A DNA stretch of 64,000 bases from Mesorhizobium sp. B2-4-15 (GCF_006658505.1 NZ_VFUZ01000001.1:62001-126000); one strand, 5' to 3'. Positions 17,035-25,936 are shown, numbered from the stretch's first letter. Translations and numbers: made by a program. Notes: generated by a model not told the origin, from the letters alone.

Positions 17035-18060
17035 TCAGTGCACCCCGGGCTTCTTCAGGGCATCGGCGATCTTTTCCAGCGTGTTGCGCATCGCCTTCTG
17101 CTCGTCTGACTGGGCCTCGACCCAGTCGCGCATGATCTGCTGCTCGGAGCGCATGTTCTTGACCAGGCCGGAAATGCCGTCGGCAAGATTCGCCATGGCG
17201 GTGGCGACGCGTGGGTTGGAGCCGCCGCCATTCTCCTGCAGGCTGCGCAGCCGCTCCGACAACAGACGGATTTCATCGGAAGGTTCGGCCTTGGCAGGAT
17301 CGGAGACGACGATGTCGGACGACAGATCGGTGACCGAGGACAGCCAGTTCTCAAGCTCGGTGTAGAAGCGGGTCTGGGCGCGGCCCGCCTGCAGGTCCAG
17401 GAAGCCGAGCACGAGCGAGCCGGACAGGCCGAACAGCGAGGACGAGAAGGCCGTGCCCATGCCGGCCAGCGGGGCCGACAGCCCCTGCTTGAGGGATTCG
17501 AGCACCGCGGCCGCGTCTCCGGTGCCGGGATCGAGCGATTCAATGGTCTCGCGGATCGACCCGATCGTGTTCAACAGGCCCCAGAAGGTGCCGAGCAGGC
17601 CGAGGAACACCAGCAGGCCGACCAGGTAGCGCGAGGTGTCGCGGCTTTCGTCGAGGCGCGTTGCGATCGAATCGAGCATGGTGCGCATCGAAGAGGTCGA
17701 GAAGGCCATGGTCGCGGAGCGGCCGATCATCGCTTTCATCGGTGCCAGCAGCACCGGTTCGGTCGTCTCCGAGCCGGCACGGAAGGAGTTGACCCAGCGC
17801 ACCTCGCGAAACAGCCGCCCGACCTGGGCGAAGGCGAGCAGGATACCGACCACCAGCACGCCGATGATCAGGCCGTTGAGCCCGGGATTGGTGACGAAAG
17901 CCGTCGAGACCTGCCGCGTCAGGATGGCGACGATGAAGGCTACGATGGCAAGGAAGATGACCATGGTCAGCAGGAAGACCTGCGGACTCGACAGTTTATG
18001 CGGATCGTAGATCAGTACGTCGGAGCGCCTGCCCATGCCGAAGGATCTGAGAAAAGCCAT
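17035..18060 (-). CDS. MotA/TolQ/ExbB-like proton channel protein
   Basis: A 341-residue inner-membrane protein with membrane segments near residues 25-50 and 65-85 and a pair in the MotA/ExbB core (YLVGLLVFLGLLGTFWGLL, then GMGTAFSSSLFGLSGSLVL). The GTFWGLLNTI and Ala/Ser-rich segments are typical of this channel family. It partners the OmpA-like protein directly downstream (TGA, 1 bp, ATG). The ATG at 18060 was chosen; the upstream in-frame extension to 18324 overlaps another gene and looks non-coding. What the stator drives is unknown. Confidence 0.85.
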   Translation of the reverse strand: MAFLRSFGMGRRSDVLIYDPHKLSSPQVFLLTMVIFLAIVAFIVAILTRQVSTAFVTNPGLNGLIIGVLVVGILLAFAQVGRLFREVRWVNSFRAGSETTEPVLLAPMKAMIGRSATMAFSTSSMRTMLDSIATRLDESRDTSRYLVGLLVFLGLLGTFWGLLNTIGSIRETIESLDPGTGDAAAVLESLKQGLSAPLAGMGTAFSSSLFGLSGSLVLGFLDLQAGRAQTRFYTELENWLSSVTDLSSDIVVSDPAKAEPSDEIRLLSERLRSLQENGGGSNPRVATAMANLADGISGLVKNMRSEQQIMRDWVEAQSDEQKAMRNTLEKIADALKKPGVH

Positions 18061-18199
18061 CCGTGCCCCGTTTCCGATGCCGCTGCCGCCGATCACGTAG
18101 TTGGCGACTCTAAACGGAATTGTGACCAAATTGAATGGCGCTTGGCAATATTGCCTTGGCGCAAGTTTGCAGCTCGGAAACCGAATTCGGTCTCCAGGA

Positions 18200-18886
18200 T
18201 CAAAGGCGGTTGATGACCAGACAGTCGACCATGGCCGCCAGATGCAGGCCGGCGCCGGTGACGACGAAGCCATGCCACAACGCGTTGTGGAAGCGTAGCC
18301 CCTTCCAGGCGAAGAAAATGACACCGCAGGAATAGACGACGCCGCCGGCGGCGATGAGCACGATCGACGTGGCCGGCAGCGTTTCGACCAGTGGCTTGAC
18401 CAGGATGATGCCGCTCCAGCCGATGGCGAGATAGAAGCCGATCGCCAGCCGGTCGAAGCGGCCGGGGAAAAACACCTTTATGGCGATGCCTGCCGCAGCC
18501 GCGATCCAGACCAGCGCGATCATCCCGCTGGCCAGCGGCGAGCCACCGAGCTGGGCCAGAAAGGGCGTGTAGGTGGCGGCGATCAGAAGATATATCGCGG
18601 CGTGATCGAAGCGCCGCAGGACCCATTTGACCGGTGAGGACACCGGCCACAGATTGTAGGTCAGCGACACCGACAGAACGGTGAGCAGCGAAACGACATA
18701 GAAGGCGGCGGCGATGTATTCGCCCGGCCCGACCCGAGACGCCGCCAGCGCCAGCAGTGCCGAGCCGGCCGCGATCGCCAGCACAATGCCGACAGCGTGG
18801 ACAATCCCGTCGGCGATCATCTCCGCGCGCGAATAGTGCCAGCGTCCGATGAACGGAATATCGGGTTGCGGCGGTGTGTTGGTCAT
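18200..18886 (-). CDS. trhA: Hemolysin III (PAQR/TrhA) family membrane protein
   Basis: A 228-residue seven-segment membrane protein. Family blocks: AEMIADGIVHAVGIVLA at the start, RRFDHAAIYLLIAATYTPF in the middle and LWHGFVVTGAGLHLAAM near the end, carrying the conserved Asp and His residues of the PAQR metal site. Bacterial members are linked to membrane homeostasis; the old hemolysin label reflects a heterologous test. ATG 18886 was chosen with an AGGA site upstream. Confidence 0.9.
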   Translation of the reverse strand: MTNTPPQPDIPFIGRWHYSRAEMIADGIVHAVGIVLAIAAGSALLALAASRVGPGEYIAAAFYVVSLLTVLSVSLTYNLWPVSSPVKWVLRRFDHAAIYLLIAATYTPFLAQLGGSPLASGMIALVWIAAAAGIAIKVFFPGRFDRLAIGFYLAIGWSGIILVKPLVETLPATSIVLIAAGGVVYSCGVIFFAWKGLRFHNALWHGFVVTGAGLHLAAMVDCLVINRL

Positions 18887-18968
18887 CTCATGTCCTGCGT
18901 CATCCCGTATCTGGGAAACCGCCGGACAGTATTTCAAGCTTTGTTTGCGGTTTTGCGACTGCGGCGCT

Positions 18969-19769
18969 TCAACGCGGCGGCAGCGGCTTTTTCACCGTCT
19001 TCAGCAGCGCGCGCTGGATGATCTCGTTGCCGGCGACGACCGAACCGTTGTCCAGCATGTCCTGCCCGCCATCCATGTCGGAGACGAAGCCGCCCGCCTC
19101 GCGGATCAGCAGCAGGCCGGCGGCGATATCCCAGGCCGACAGGCCGGTTTCCCAGAAGCCGTCCATGCGGCCGGCGGCGACATAGGCGAGATCGAGCGAG
19201 GCCGAACCAAGGCGCCTGACACCGGAGACTTCGGCCATGACGTGCCGCAATTCAATCAGGAAATTGCCGTGCTGGCCGCGCCCCAGATGCGGCACGCCGC
19301 AGCCGATGACGGCGTCGACCAGCTTGGCGCGGCCGGCGACGCGCAGGCGGCGGTCATTCAGGAAGGCGCCGCCGCCGCGTTCGGTCGTATAGAGCTCGTC
19401 CATGGCTGGATTGTAGATGACGCCGGCAACGATCTGGCCCTGGCGTTCCAGCGCGATCGAGACGGCGAAAAGCGGAATGCCGTGCAGGAAATTGGTGGTG
19501 CCGTCGAGCGGATCGACGATCCAGCGGTGCTGGCTGTCTTCGCCGGCGACCGTGCCGCGCTCTTCCATCAGGAAGCCATAGCCCGGGCGTGCCTTCGACA
19601 ATTCGGCGAAAACGATGTCCTCGGCCTTACGGTCGGCCTGGCTGACATAGTCGCCCGGACCCTTCATCGAGACCTGCAGGTTCTGGACTTCGCCGAAGTC
19701 GCGCGACAGCGAGCGACCGGCTTTCATTGCGGCCTGGACCATGACGTTGAGTAGGGCTGAGCGTGCCAT
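18969..19769 (-). CDS. Inositol monophosphatase family protein
   Basis: A 266-residue metal-dependent phosphatase of the SuhB/IMPase family. The motifs are intact: GDYVSQADRKAED, the WIVDPLDGTTNFLHG metal and phosphate site, and the late WDIAAGLLLIREAGG block. It hydrolyses inositol 1-phosphate or related sugars; SuhB homologues also bind RNA polymerase in some bacteria. Located 5' of efp on the same strand order (efp upstream), separated by a 68-bp repeat. Confidence 0.92.
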   Translation of the reverse strand: MARSALLNVMVQAAMKAGRSLSRDFGEVQNLQVSMKGPGDYVSQADRKAEDIVFAELSKARPGYGFLMEERGTVAGEDSQHRWIVDPLDGTTNFLHGIPLFAVSIALERQGQIVAGVIYNPAMDELYTTERGGGAFLNDRRLRVAGRAKLVDAVIGCGVPHLGRGQHGNFLIELRHVMAEVSGVRRLGSASLDLAYVAAGRMDGFWETGLSAWDIAAGLLLIREAGGFVSDMDGGQDMLDNGSVVAGNEIIQRALLKTVKKPLPPR

Positions 19770-19787
19770 AGAGTTTCTTCCTGCTGC

Positions 19788-19856
19788 CGCGCTTTAAACT
19801 TTGTCCTGATGCATGTCGGTGACCCAAAACCGGGGCCACTTTTGGGCGACATGCAT
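19788..19856 (-). repeat. Dispersed hairpin repeat, copy 1
   Basis: On the minus strand this reads ATGCATGTCGCCC..., with outer arms ATGCATGTCG and CGACATGCAT and inner arms CCCAAAA and TTTTGGG, followed by ACAAAG and TTTAAAGCGCG. A diverged second copy in the other orientation lies at 30552-30623. It abuts the efp stop codon, so it is part of the efp 3' end. It looks like a rhizobial REP-like element. Confidence 0.7.
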
Positions 19857-20422
19857 CAGTCGGCGCGGCGCACGTAAGTGATTTCGTTGGTGTCGACGAT
19901 GATGCGCTCGCCGGCGCCGATGAAAGGCGGCACCAGCACGCGGATGCCGTTTTCCAGCACCGCCGGCTTATAGGAAGATGCCGCCGTCTGGCCCTTCACC
20001 ACGGGATCGGCTTCGGTGATGGTCAGCGTTACATAGTCGGGAAGCGAAATGCCGATCGGCCTCTCCTCGTAGAGCTGCACCGTCACCATCATGCCGTCCT
20101 GCAGGAACGCGGCGCGGTCGCCGACGAAGTCCTTGTTCAGTTCGAGCTGTTCGTAGCTTTGGGTGTCCATGAACACCAGCGCGTCGTCCTGCTCGTAGAG
20201 GAAGGAAAAATCCTTGAGATCAAGCCGGATCTGCTCGACCGTCTCGGCTGAGCGGAAGCGCTCGTTGAGCTTGGTGCCGTTGATGAGGTTCTTCAGCTCG
20301 ACCTGGTTGTAGGCGCCGCCCTTGCCGGGCTTGACGGTGTTGGTCCTGACCGCCACCCAGAGCCCGCCATCGTGCTCGATGACGTAGCCGGGACGGATTT
20401 CGTTGCCATTGATCTTGGCCAT
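19856..20422 (-). CDS. efp: Elongation factor P
   Basis: A 188-residue EF-P with its three beta-barrel domains. The modification site is visible as KPGKGGAY, with lysine exactly at position 34, which in related bacteria is beta-lysylated so that EF-P can rescue ribosomes stalled at proline runs. The C-terminal block [14 protein letters not shown] and the ending in an acidic residue are normal. ATG 20422 gives the standard length; the upstream in-frame extension is not needed. Confidence 0.96.
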   Translation of the reverse strand: MAKINGNEIRPGYVIEHDGGLWVAVRTNTVKPGKGGAYNQVELKNLINGTKLNERFRSAETVEQIRLDLKDFSFLYEQDDALVFMDTQSYEQLELNKDFVGDRAAFLQDGMMVTVQLYEERPIGISLPDYVTLTITEADPVVKGQTAASSYKPAVLENGIRVLVPPFIGAGERIIVDTNEITYVRRAD

Positions 20423-20574
20423 GATGGGATGATCCGGGATGCTACCAACGGCCAGACCGTTGGTATGGGATGGGTCGCTGGGAAAAGCGATTTCGGGCTC
20501 CCAAGACCACAAAACACCCGAAGAGGCAAGGGAGCGGGCGGGCAGGGAGCCGGCGCCGTGCGCTGCATGGGCCG

Positions 20575-21615
20575 TCAGGGCAGGCGATTTGCCTTCTGCA
20601 GCGCCTGCTTGGTCTGGTCGTCGTCCAAGCCTTGCAGGAAATCGTCCATCTCGGGATCGATGAGGCCGGCGCGGCGGGCGACGATGTACCAGGCGCCGGC
20701 CAGCACCAGGTCAGGATCGGTGCCGATGCCTTGCATGTAGAGTTTCGCCAGGCGGTTCTGAGCGGCGACATTGCCGCCCTCTGCCGCCTGCTTGGTCCAG
20801 CCAAAGGCGGACTTCAGGTCGCGTGGGCCGCCGCGGCCCTCGATCATCCAGGCGGCGAGATCGATCTGCGCGGTATCGTAGTTCTGCCGCGCGGCCTGCG
20901 CCAGCAGGCGCCTTGCCTGGGCGTCGTCGCGCGGCTTGCCGCCGACGCCGTTGGCATAGACCTGGGACATGGCGTATTGGGCATCGGCGAGGCCGGTCGC
21001 GGCGGCGCGTTCATAGTAAGAGACCGCCTTGGTCAAGCCAGCATCGCCGGGATCCTGCTGCACCAGCATCTGCGCGAAATTGAACTGCGCCAGCTGGTTG
21101 CCGGCTTCGGCGGCCGCCTGCATCAGCGCATAGGCCGCCTTCGTGTCCTTCTTGACGTAGCGGCCGTCGAGCAGCATCAGCGCATATTGGAACTGCGATT
21201 CCGGCACGCCCTGCTCGGCGGCGTGCGCATACCATTTCGCGGCTTCGGCCGCGTTGAGCGGGACACCCAGGCCCCGCGACAGGATCTCGGCCACCAGCGT
21301 CTGTGCCGCCGGATCGCCGTTCTGTGCCCGCGTCAGCGCCAGATTGTAAGCGGTCTTGTAGAGCCCGCGCTGGAAGGCGCCATAGGCCGCATCCGCGGGC
21401 TTCGCCCCGAAACGGTCGGGATTGATGCTGTCGGCCGAGGGCAGCGGCGCGGGCTCCGCCGTGGTGGCGGGCTGCGGCAGCTGCTTTTCGATCGGCTTGT
21501 CGGTGTGTGCGCCGGTATCGGGCTTGGGCTGCGGCAAGGGAATCGTTTCGGCGGCGGCGGCCTGGATCATGACCGCCGCAAGCAGGGCCTGAAGGGAAAG
21601 CCTTGCCTGGGCCAC
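20575..21615 (-). CDS. SEL1-repeat (TPR-like) exported protein
   Basis: A 346-residue protein with a signal peptide ([15 protein letters not shown]), a Pro/Lys-rich linker, then about six SEL1 repeats (for example [18 protein letters not shown] and [18 protein letters not shown]). SEL1 proteins act as protein-binding scaffolds, usually in the periplasm. The GTG start at 21615 has GAGG upstream and lies 1 bp past the thiamine-phosphate-synthase-like gene's stop, so the two are coupled; the longer ATG frame runs through that gene. Confidence 0.83.
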   Translation of the reverse strand: MAQARLSLQALLAAVMIQAAAAETIPLPQPKPDTGAHTDKPIEKQLPQPATTAEPAPLPSADSINPDRFGAKPADAAYGAFQRGLYKTAYNLALTRAQNGDPAAQTLVAEILSRGLGVPLNAAEAAKWYAHAAEQGVPESQFQYALMLLDGRYVKKDTKAAYALMQAAAEAGNQLAQFNFAQMLVQQDPGDAGLTKAVSYYERAAATGLADAQYAMSQVYANGVGGKPRDDAQARRLLAQAARQNYDTAQIDLAAWMIEGRGGPRDLKSAFGWTKQAAEGGNVAAQNRLAKLYMQGIGTDPDLVLAGAWYIVARRAGLIDPEMDDFLQGLDDDQTKQALQKANRLP

Positions 21616-21616
21616 A

Positions 21617-22264
21617 TCAATCCTCGAAGCGCGGCGCGGTTTCGTCGAGCAGCGCATTGGCTTCGGCGATCGCCGCTTGCGGATCGACGCCTTCGGCGAA
21701 CACCGCGCTCGACAAAGCGACGAACTCGGCGCCGGTGGCGGCCACGGTTGCGACCGACGCAAGATCGGACCCGGCCATGACGATGCAGGGGATCCGGATC
21801 ATCTGCGCCCACCACTCACCCAGTGACAGGTTGCGCGGATGCGGCTCCGGCTTGTTGTCGTAGCCGAAGCGGCCGAAGAAGATGTAGTCGGGCCTGGCTT
21901 CGCCGAGCTCGAGCGCGTCGTCGCGCGTCTTGGCGCCGCCGGCGCCGACCATCATCTTCGCCTGGAAATGTCCGATCGTCTCGGCGAGTTCGGCCTTGGA
22001 GACCTCGACATGGATGCCGTCGGCCTGGACACGGCCGGCGATGCGGGTATCGCCGGCGATGATTACGGCCACGCCCGCGGCCTGTGCCGCCGGCACGATC
22101 CGTTCGGCAAGGGCCTGGAAGGAGGCTTCGTCCATGCCATTTTCGGGCAGGATCAGCGAGGCGACGTCACCGCCTTCGAATGCGGCTGCAATGCGCGCGG
22201 CCGCCACGCCGGGCGGCGCGATCAGCACGATGCGGCAGCGATTTGGGGGCGTTGCGTCATTCAT
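21617..22264 (-). CDS. Thiamine phosphate synthase family protein
   Basis: A 215-residue TIM-barrel protein of the ThiE/TenI family: an N-terminal RIVLIAPPG strand, VIIAGDTRIAGRVQADGIHVE in the middle, and PDYIFFGRFG followed by PCIVMAGSDLASVATVAATGAEFVALSSAVF, the phosphate-binding region. The VIxGD-x-DGxH pattern is kept only in part, so it may be a ThiE-like paralogue rather than the primary enzyme. ATG 22264 (MNDATPPNRC) chosen; the upstream extension is not coding by composition. It overlaps nothing and is followed directly by the SEL1 gene. Confidence 0.8.
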   Translation of the reverse strand: MNDATPPNRCRIVLIAPPGVAAARIAAAFEGGDVASLILPENGMDEASFQALAERIVPAAQAAGVAVIIAGDTRIAGRVQADGIHVEVSKAELAETIGHFQAKMMVGAGGAKTRDDALELGEARPDYIFFGRFGYDNKPEPHPRNLSLGEWWAQMIRIPCIVMAGSDLASVATVAATGAEFVALSSAVFAEGVDPQAAIAEANALLDETAPRFED

Positions 22265-22663
22265 GGTTCTTCGATCCCGGGTTTCGCCTATGCCGGGCGA
22301 AGATGGTTGGATTGCGGCATAGAGCAAACTGCCCGCTTTGAACAGGCGGACAGTCAGGATCGCGATCTTTGGTCCGCCGGGCAGCCGGCATAGCGCCTTA
22401 CCTGACTGGCCCCGGGATCGAGGTGGACGGTTTCGAAGCTCCACAGGGTCGCGCGGCTGTTCGTGCGCTCGACCGGCGACCTCGACGGCATTCTCGATCG
22501 TGTCGCCGACAAGGCCGAGACCAGCACCGCCATCATCAAGGCACGGCCGATCCGGCGGCGCCGCCGCCTAAGGTGGCATCGGCCTCGCGGTCTTGACTCC
22601 GCACGGCCATGGTGGAAATGGGCGACAGGTCCACCAGGTGATTGTCTGAAGAACGAGGGAGAC
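22265..22663. other. Gene-less stretch, 399 bp
   Basis: Lies between two divergent starts (thiamine phosphate synthase-like and methyltransferase). A GC-rich in-frame extension of the methyltransferase runs through it but has no recognisable domain. I see no RNA gene, clear promoter or repeat. Confidence 0.4.
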
Positions 22664-23392
22664 ATGGCGCAGAATATCTACGATCAGCCGGATTTCTTCG
22701 CGGGCTACAGCCAGCTTGGCCGGTCGGTCGAAGGCCTGGACGGCGCCGCCGAGTGGCCGGCGCTGCGCGCGATGCTGCCTGACGTCGGCGGCTTGCGGGT
22801 CGTCGACCTCGGCTGCGGCTTCGGCTGGTTCTGCCGCTGGGCGCACGAGCATGGAGCCAAGGAGGTCCTGGGGCTGGACCTGTCGGAAAAGATGCTGGCC
22901 CGGGCGAGGGTGGCCGGCCCGGATGTCGGCATCACCTATGCGAGGGCCGACCTCGACCAGCTCAGCCTGCCGCAAGACGGCTTCGATCTGGCCTACAGCT
23001 CGCTTGCCCTGCACTATGTCGAGGACGTTGCGCGCCTGTTCAGCACGGTGCATCAGGCCCTGTCGCCCGGCGGCCATTTCGTCTTTTCGACCGAACACCC
23101 GATCTTCATGGCCCCGACCAATCCCGGTTGGTCGATCGATGCCGAAGGCCGCAAGACGTGGCCTGTCGACCGGTATCTGGTCGAAGGCCCTCGCAAGACC
23201 GACTGGCTGGCCAAGGGCGTCGTGAAACACCATCGTACCATCGGCACCACGCTCAACACGCTGATCCGGGCCGGATTCACGATTGCGCATGTCGAGGAAT
23301 TCCGTCCGACGGACGCGCAGATCGCGGCAAAGCCGGAGTTGATGGAAGAGCTGGAGCGGCCGATGTTCCTGCTGTTGTCGGCTCGCCGATAG
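22664..23392 (+). CDS. Class I SAM-dependent methyltransferase
   Basis: A 242-residue Rossmann methyltransferase. Motif I is LRVVDLGCGFGWFCRWA, the acidic end of strand 2 is VLGLDLSEKM, and motif IV/post-I is FDLAYSSLALHYVED. It resembles the UbiE/YcgJ-like small-molecule methyltransferases; the substrate is unknown. A GAGGGAGAC site precedes ATG 22664. Followed by the TauE-type gene on the same strand after about 120 bp. Confidence 0.88.
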   Translation: MAQNIYDQPDFFAGYSQLGRSVEGLDGAAEWPALRAMLPDVGGLRVVDLGCGFGWFCRWAHEHGAKEVLGLDLSEKMLARARVAGPDVGITYARADLDQLSLPQDGFDLAYSSLALHYVEDVARLFSTVHQALSPGGHFVFSTEHPIFMAPTNPGWSIDAEGRKTWPVDRYLVEGPRKTDWLAKGVVKHHRTIGTTLNTLIRAGFTIAHVEEFRPTDAQIAAKPELMEELERPMFLLLSARR

Positions 23393-23511
23393 GATAGTCG
23401 GAAACATAAGGCACAGGTCCGGCGCGCCGCCACTTGCATTTGCGGTCGCCCGGCTCAAAATTTCCGGCTATTCAGGCGTTGACGCGCTCTCCCTCCAGAC
23501 CAGTCCCTCCC

Positions 23512-24282
23512 ATGTCAGGCTTGCTTCTCGATCCTTGGTTCTACGCGGCCGCCATTCCGGCGGTCATTCTGGTCGGCCTGTCCAAGGGCGGCTTCGGCGG
23601 CGCTGTCGGTTTCGTCGGCGTGCCCTTGATGGCATTGACCATACCGCCGGTGCAGGCGGCAGCGATCCTGCTGCCGATCCTGTGCCTGATGGACATCGTC
23701 TCGGTCTGGACATGGTGGGGCGTCTATGACCGCAAGATGCTGGTCGACATGATGCCTGGCGCCGTCATCGGCATCGGCTTCGGCTGGCTGACGGCGGCAC
23801 TTGTCACCGAGGAGGCGGTGCGGCTCATCGTCGGCGCCGTCGCCATCATCTTCGTGCTGCGCTGGCTTTATTTGCAGCTTCGCCATGGCGCCGACCACGC
23901 AGCCGAGCCCAACCGCGCGGCCGCCGCTCTATGGGGGACGGTCGCCGGCTTCACCAGTTTCGTCGCCCATGTCGGCGGCCCGCCCTTCCAGGTCTATGCC
24001 TTGCCGATCCGGCTCGACCCCAAGGTCCTGTCGGGCACCGCCGCGATCTTCTTTGCCGCCACCAATGCGCTGAAGCTCATACCCTATTTCGCGCTCGGCC
24101 AGTTCGACACCGCCAATCTGACAGCGTCGGCCGTCCTGATGCCGCTGGCGCCGCTGTCGACCATCGCAGGTGCCTGGCTGGTGCGGCGCATGCGGCCGGA
24201 GATCTTCTACCCCTTCACCTACGCGACCGTGGCCGTCGTGGCACTGAAGCTTTTGTGGGACGGGATCGCCGGCCTTCTTTGA
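23512..24282 (+). CDS. TauE/SafE-type sulfite exporter family protein
   Basis: A 256-residue inner-membrane protein with about eight hydrophobic segments in two repeats. The family motif appears as VGLSKGGFGGAVGFVGVPLMAL near residues 20-40 and in the second half as TSFVAHVGGPPFQVYALP. Members export organosulfonates or sulfite; the anion here is unknown. ATG 23512 chosen. It ends 6 bp from the convergent DUF2269 gene. Confidence 0.88.
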   Translation: MSGLLLDPWFYAAAIPAVILVGLSKGGFGGAVGFVGVPLMALTIPPVQAAAILLPILCLMDIVSVWTWWGVYDRKMLVDMMPGAVIGIGFGWLTAALVTEEAVRLIVGAVAIIFVLRWLYLQLRHGADHAAEPNRAAAALWGTVAGFTSFVAHVGGPPFQVYALPIRLDPKVLSGTAAIFFAATNALKLIPYFALGQFDTANLTASAVLMPLAPLSTIAGAWLVRRMRPEIFYPFTYATVAVVALKLLWDGIAGLL

Positions 24283-24288
24283 ACAGGG

Positions 24289-24840
24289 TCAGGCGGCGCT
24301 GGGCACCATGCGCCGTGGCCGGCCAAGCGCCAGCGCGGCACCCCCGGCAAGGACCAGCACCATGGCAGCCAGGATGGCGACATCGTGCAAGGTTGGCTTC
24401 AGCACCATATCGGTAACGATGACCAGCATCACCGCATAGTCGAAGCGCGCGGCGCGCAGGATGCGTTGGCCATGGGCAAGTGCTGCCGGCGTGACGCCAT
24501 CCCTGGCGATCATCGCGGCCATGCGGCCGGCTGTCGGTTTGAAGACGAACATGCCGATGCAGAAAGTCGTGGCGTAGCCGGCAAGGCCGATCAGGATCCA
24601 CAGTTCGGAGAAGCCGACCCAGAACCCGCACATGGTCAATCCGAAGGCCAGCGTCAGCATCGACATCGGCGCGAAGAAGCGGTTGCCCAACTCGCCCGTG
24701 GCGCGCATCGCCTGTAGCGTTCCCTGGATGTTTCCCGCCCGATCCGCCAGCGTCGCCAGCACCATCAGCGTGAAGCCGCCCCCGACCCACAGGGTCGCCG
24801 AAACAATGTGCAGCAATTTGATAATGGAATACCAGTCCAT
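24289..24840 (-). CDS. DUF2269 family membrane protein
   Basis: A 183-residue protein with four to five hydrophobic segments, starting WYSIIKLLHIVSATLWVGGGF, which resembles the histidine-containing first helix of DUF2269 and CopD-like proteins, and a later RFFAPMSMLTLAFGL segment. Histidines in membrane helices suggest possible heme binding, but this is not established. No functional link to the TauE-type neighbour is evident. Confidence 0.78.
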   Translation of the reverse strand: MDWYSIIKLLHIVSATLWVGGGFTLMVLATLADRAGNIQGTLQAMRATGELGNRFFAPMSMLTLAFGLTMCGFWVGFSELWILIGLAGYATTFCIGMFVFKPTAGRMAAMIARDGVTPAALAHGQRILRAARFDYAVMLVIVTDMVLKPTLHDVAILAAMVLVLAGGAALALGRPRRMVPSAA

Positions 24841-25174
24841 GATTTTTCTCCCAGGTGCAGATGCAATGGTAAAGGGCGCCGCGCGCCACCGCGCCCGTCC
24901 GCCCCGATGGCCAAGCGTTTAGCGCCGCGCCTGTTTCGGAACGATGTCGTGAAAAAACCGGCTCTGTTTCAGTTTCGGCAACGCAAGAAGCGCCGATAGG
25001 GCGAACATGCCGCCCGGCTTTCTGTTAGTGTGAAAAGTATCGGGAGGGGTAGGCGCGACATCGTCCAGAAACAATGCCGATGCTAGTGCGCCGACACCGG
25101 GAGCCCGGTGGCGACAGAAGTCGCCTGACGATCAACTCATTCCCAGCTCGGGAAAACACAATTCGGGGGACTAA
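24841..25174. other. Gene-less stretch, 334 bp, with tandem hairpins
   Basis: No convincing ORF. It contains two adjacent perfect hairpins (see 25095-25125), which lie in the probable leader of the downstream membrane protein gene. Confidence 0.45.
25095..25125 (+). promoter_or_regulatory. Tandem hairpins in a leader
   Basis: CACCGGG (25095-25101) pairs with CCCGGTG (25104-25110), and, sharing its last base, GGCGAC (25110-25115) pairs with GTCGCC (25120-25125) around an AGAA loop. They lie 50 bp before the start of the COX1-like gene. A regulatory role is a guess. Confidence 0.35.
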
Positions 25175-25555
25175 ATGCAAGGGGTAGCACGGAATTTCTT
25201 CACGCTGGCCGTCATCTACGCGCTGTGCGGCATGGCGCTCGGCATCCACATGGCGATCAGCGAGGACCATGGCCAGATGCCGACCCACGCTCACGTGATG
25301 GTGGCCGGCTGGCTGATGTCGGCGGTATTCGCCTTCTTCTATCATCTGTTTCCGGCAGCCGGGCAAAAGACGATCGCCATCGTCCATTTCTGGCTGACCG
25401 CGATCAGCGGCATCGGACTGATGATCGGCCTCTACATCCTGCTTGCCGGCAATCCGGCAATCGAGCCGCTGCTGGGAATCGCCTCGATCGGCTTCTATGC
25501 TGGCATGCTGCTGTTTGCCTTCATCGCCTTGCCGGTGGTCTGGAAGAAGGCCTGA
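25175..25555 (+). CDS. Small heme-copper-oxidase-subunit-I-like membrane protein
   Basis: A 126-residue protein with four membrane helices. The segment MPTHAHVMVAGWLMSAVFAF followed by FYHLFPAAG resembles helix pairs of cytochrome c oxidase/NorB subunit I, where such histidines bind heme. Full-length subunit I has 12 helices, so this is a stand-alone mini-protein seen in rhizobia, not an oxidase. Function unknown. A GGGGGACTAA stretch precedes the ATG. Confidence 0.75.
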   Translation: MQGVARNFFTLAVIYALCGMALGIHMAISEDHGQMPTHAHVMVAGWLMSAVFAFFYHLFPAAGQKTIAIVHFWLTAISGIGLMIGLYILLAGNPAIEPLLGIASIGFYAGMLLFAFIALPVVWKKA

Positions 25556-25669
25556 TCGGCGCCTGGCGGAGCCTTGGAAATGTGCTGTTACGGCACAGGA
25601 TCCGGGCGTCCGCTCAAAAAACATCAGTGCCGTTAAGGGTTCATTAAGCTTTACAGGCGTTTACTATGT

Positions 25670-25770
25670 GCATCCAGTGATCTGGATTCTTACCGAGTGG
25701 TTGGAGCCACTTTGTTTGACGCCTCCCTGTTAAACTCCTGAGAGCCGCCTTATCCGCGGCTCTTTTTTTG
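25670..25770 (+). ncRNA. Candidate trans-acting small RNA
   Basis: About 100 nt with three hairpins in order: ATCCAG/CTGGAT around TGAT (25672-25687), AGTGG/CCACT around TTGGAG (25696-25711), and an intrinsic terminator at 25741-25770. Between hairpins 2 and 3 is an unpaired stretch with CCTCCC (25722-25727) and CTCCT (25735-25739), able to pair with ribosome-binding sites. This layout matches rhizobial Hfq-type or anti-SD small RNAs. No ORF is present. The promoter is not resolved, and the 5' end is an estimate. Confidence 0.6.
25741..25769 (+). terminator. Intrinsic terminator before rcdA
   Basis: AGAGCCGC (25741-25748) pairs perfectly with GCGGCTCT (25756-25763), followed by seven Ts through 25769. 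It ends the transcript that contains the small RNA candidate. Confidence 0.85.
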
Positions 25771-25807
25771 TCCGCCGTCCGGCGGCATCCGGCTCGGCCG
25801 ACCGCTG

Positions 25808-25823
25808 TTAACCTTCTGTTAAA
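25808..25823. promoter_or_regulatory. CtrA-like box upstream of rcdA
   Basis: TTAA-N7-TTAA at 25808-25822, followed by A instead of the preferred C. It lies 115 bp before the rcdA start. The full CtrA consensus is TTAA-N7-TTAAC, so this is a match in all but the last base. Confidence 0.5.
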
Positions 25824-25936
25824 CATGTGCTTGCCTTCACCCCCGGTGAAGCGCATTTTCAAGCTTCAGTCATATAGGGTCCCGGGTGTATCGGCAGTGA
25901 GCCGTATCGGCCGGTTGCAAGTGCAGGGGCGTATCA

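Noticed and set aside
22463..22663. N-terminal extension of the methyltransferase
   Set aside because: Arg-rich, no domain, and a good ribosome site precedes the internal ATG at 22664.
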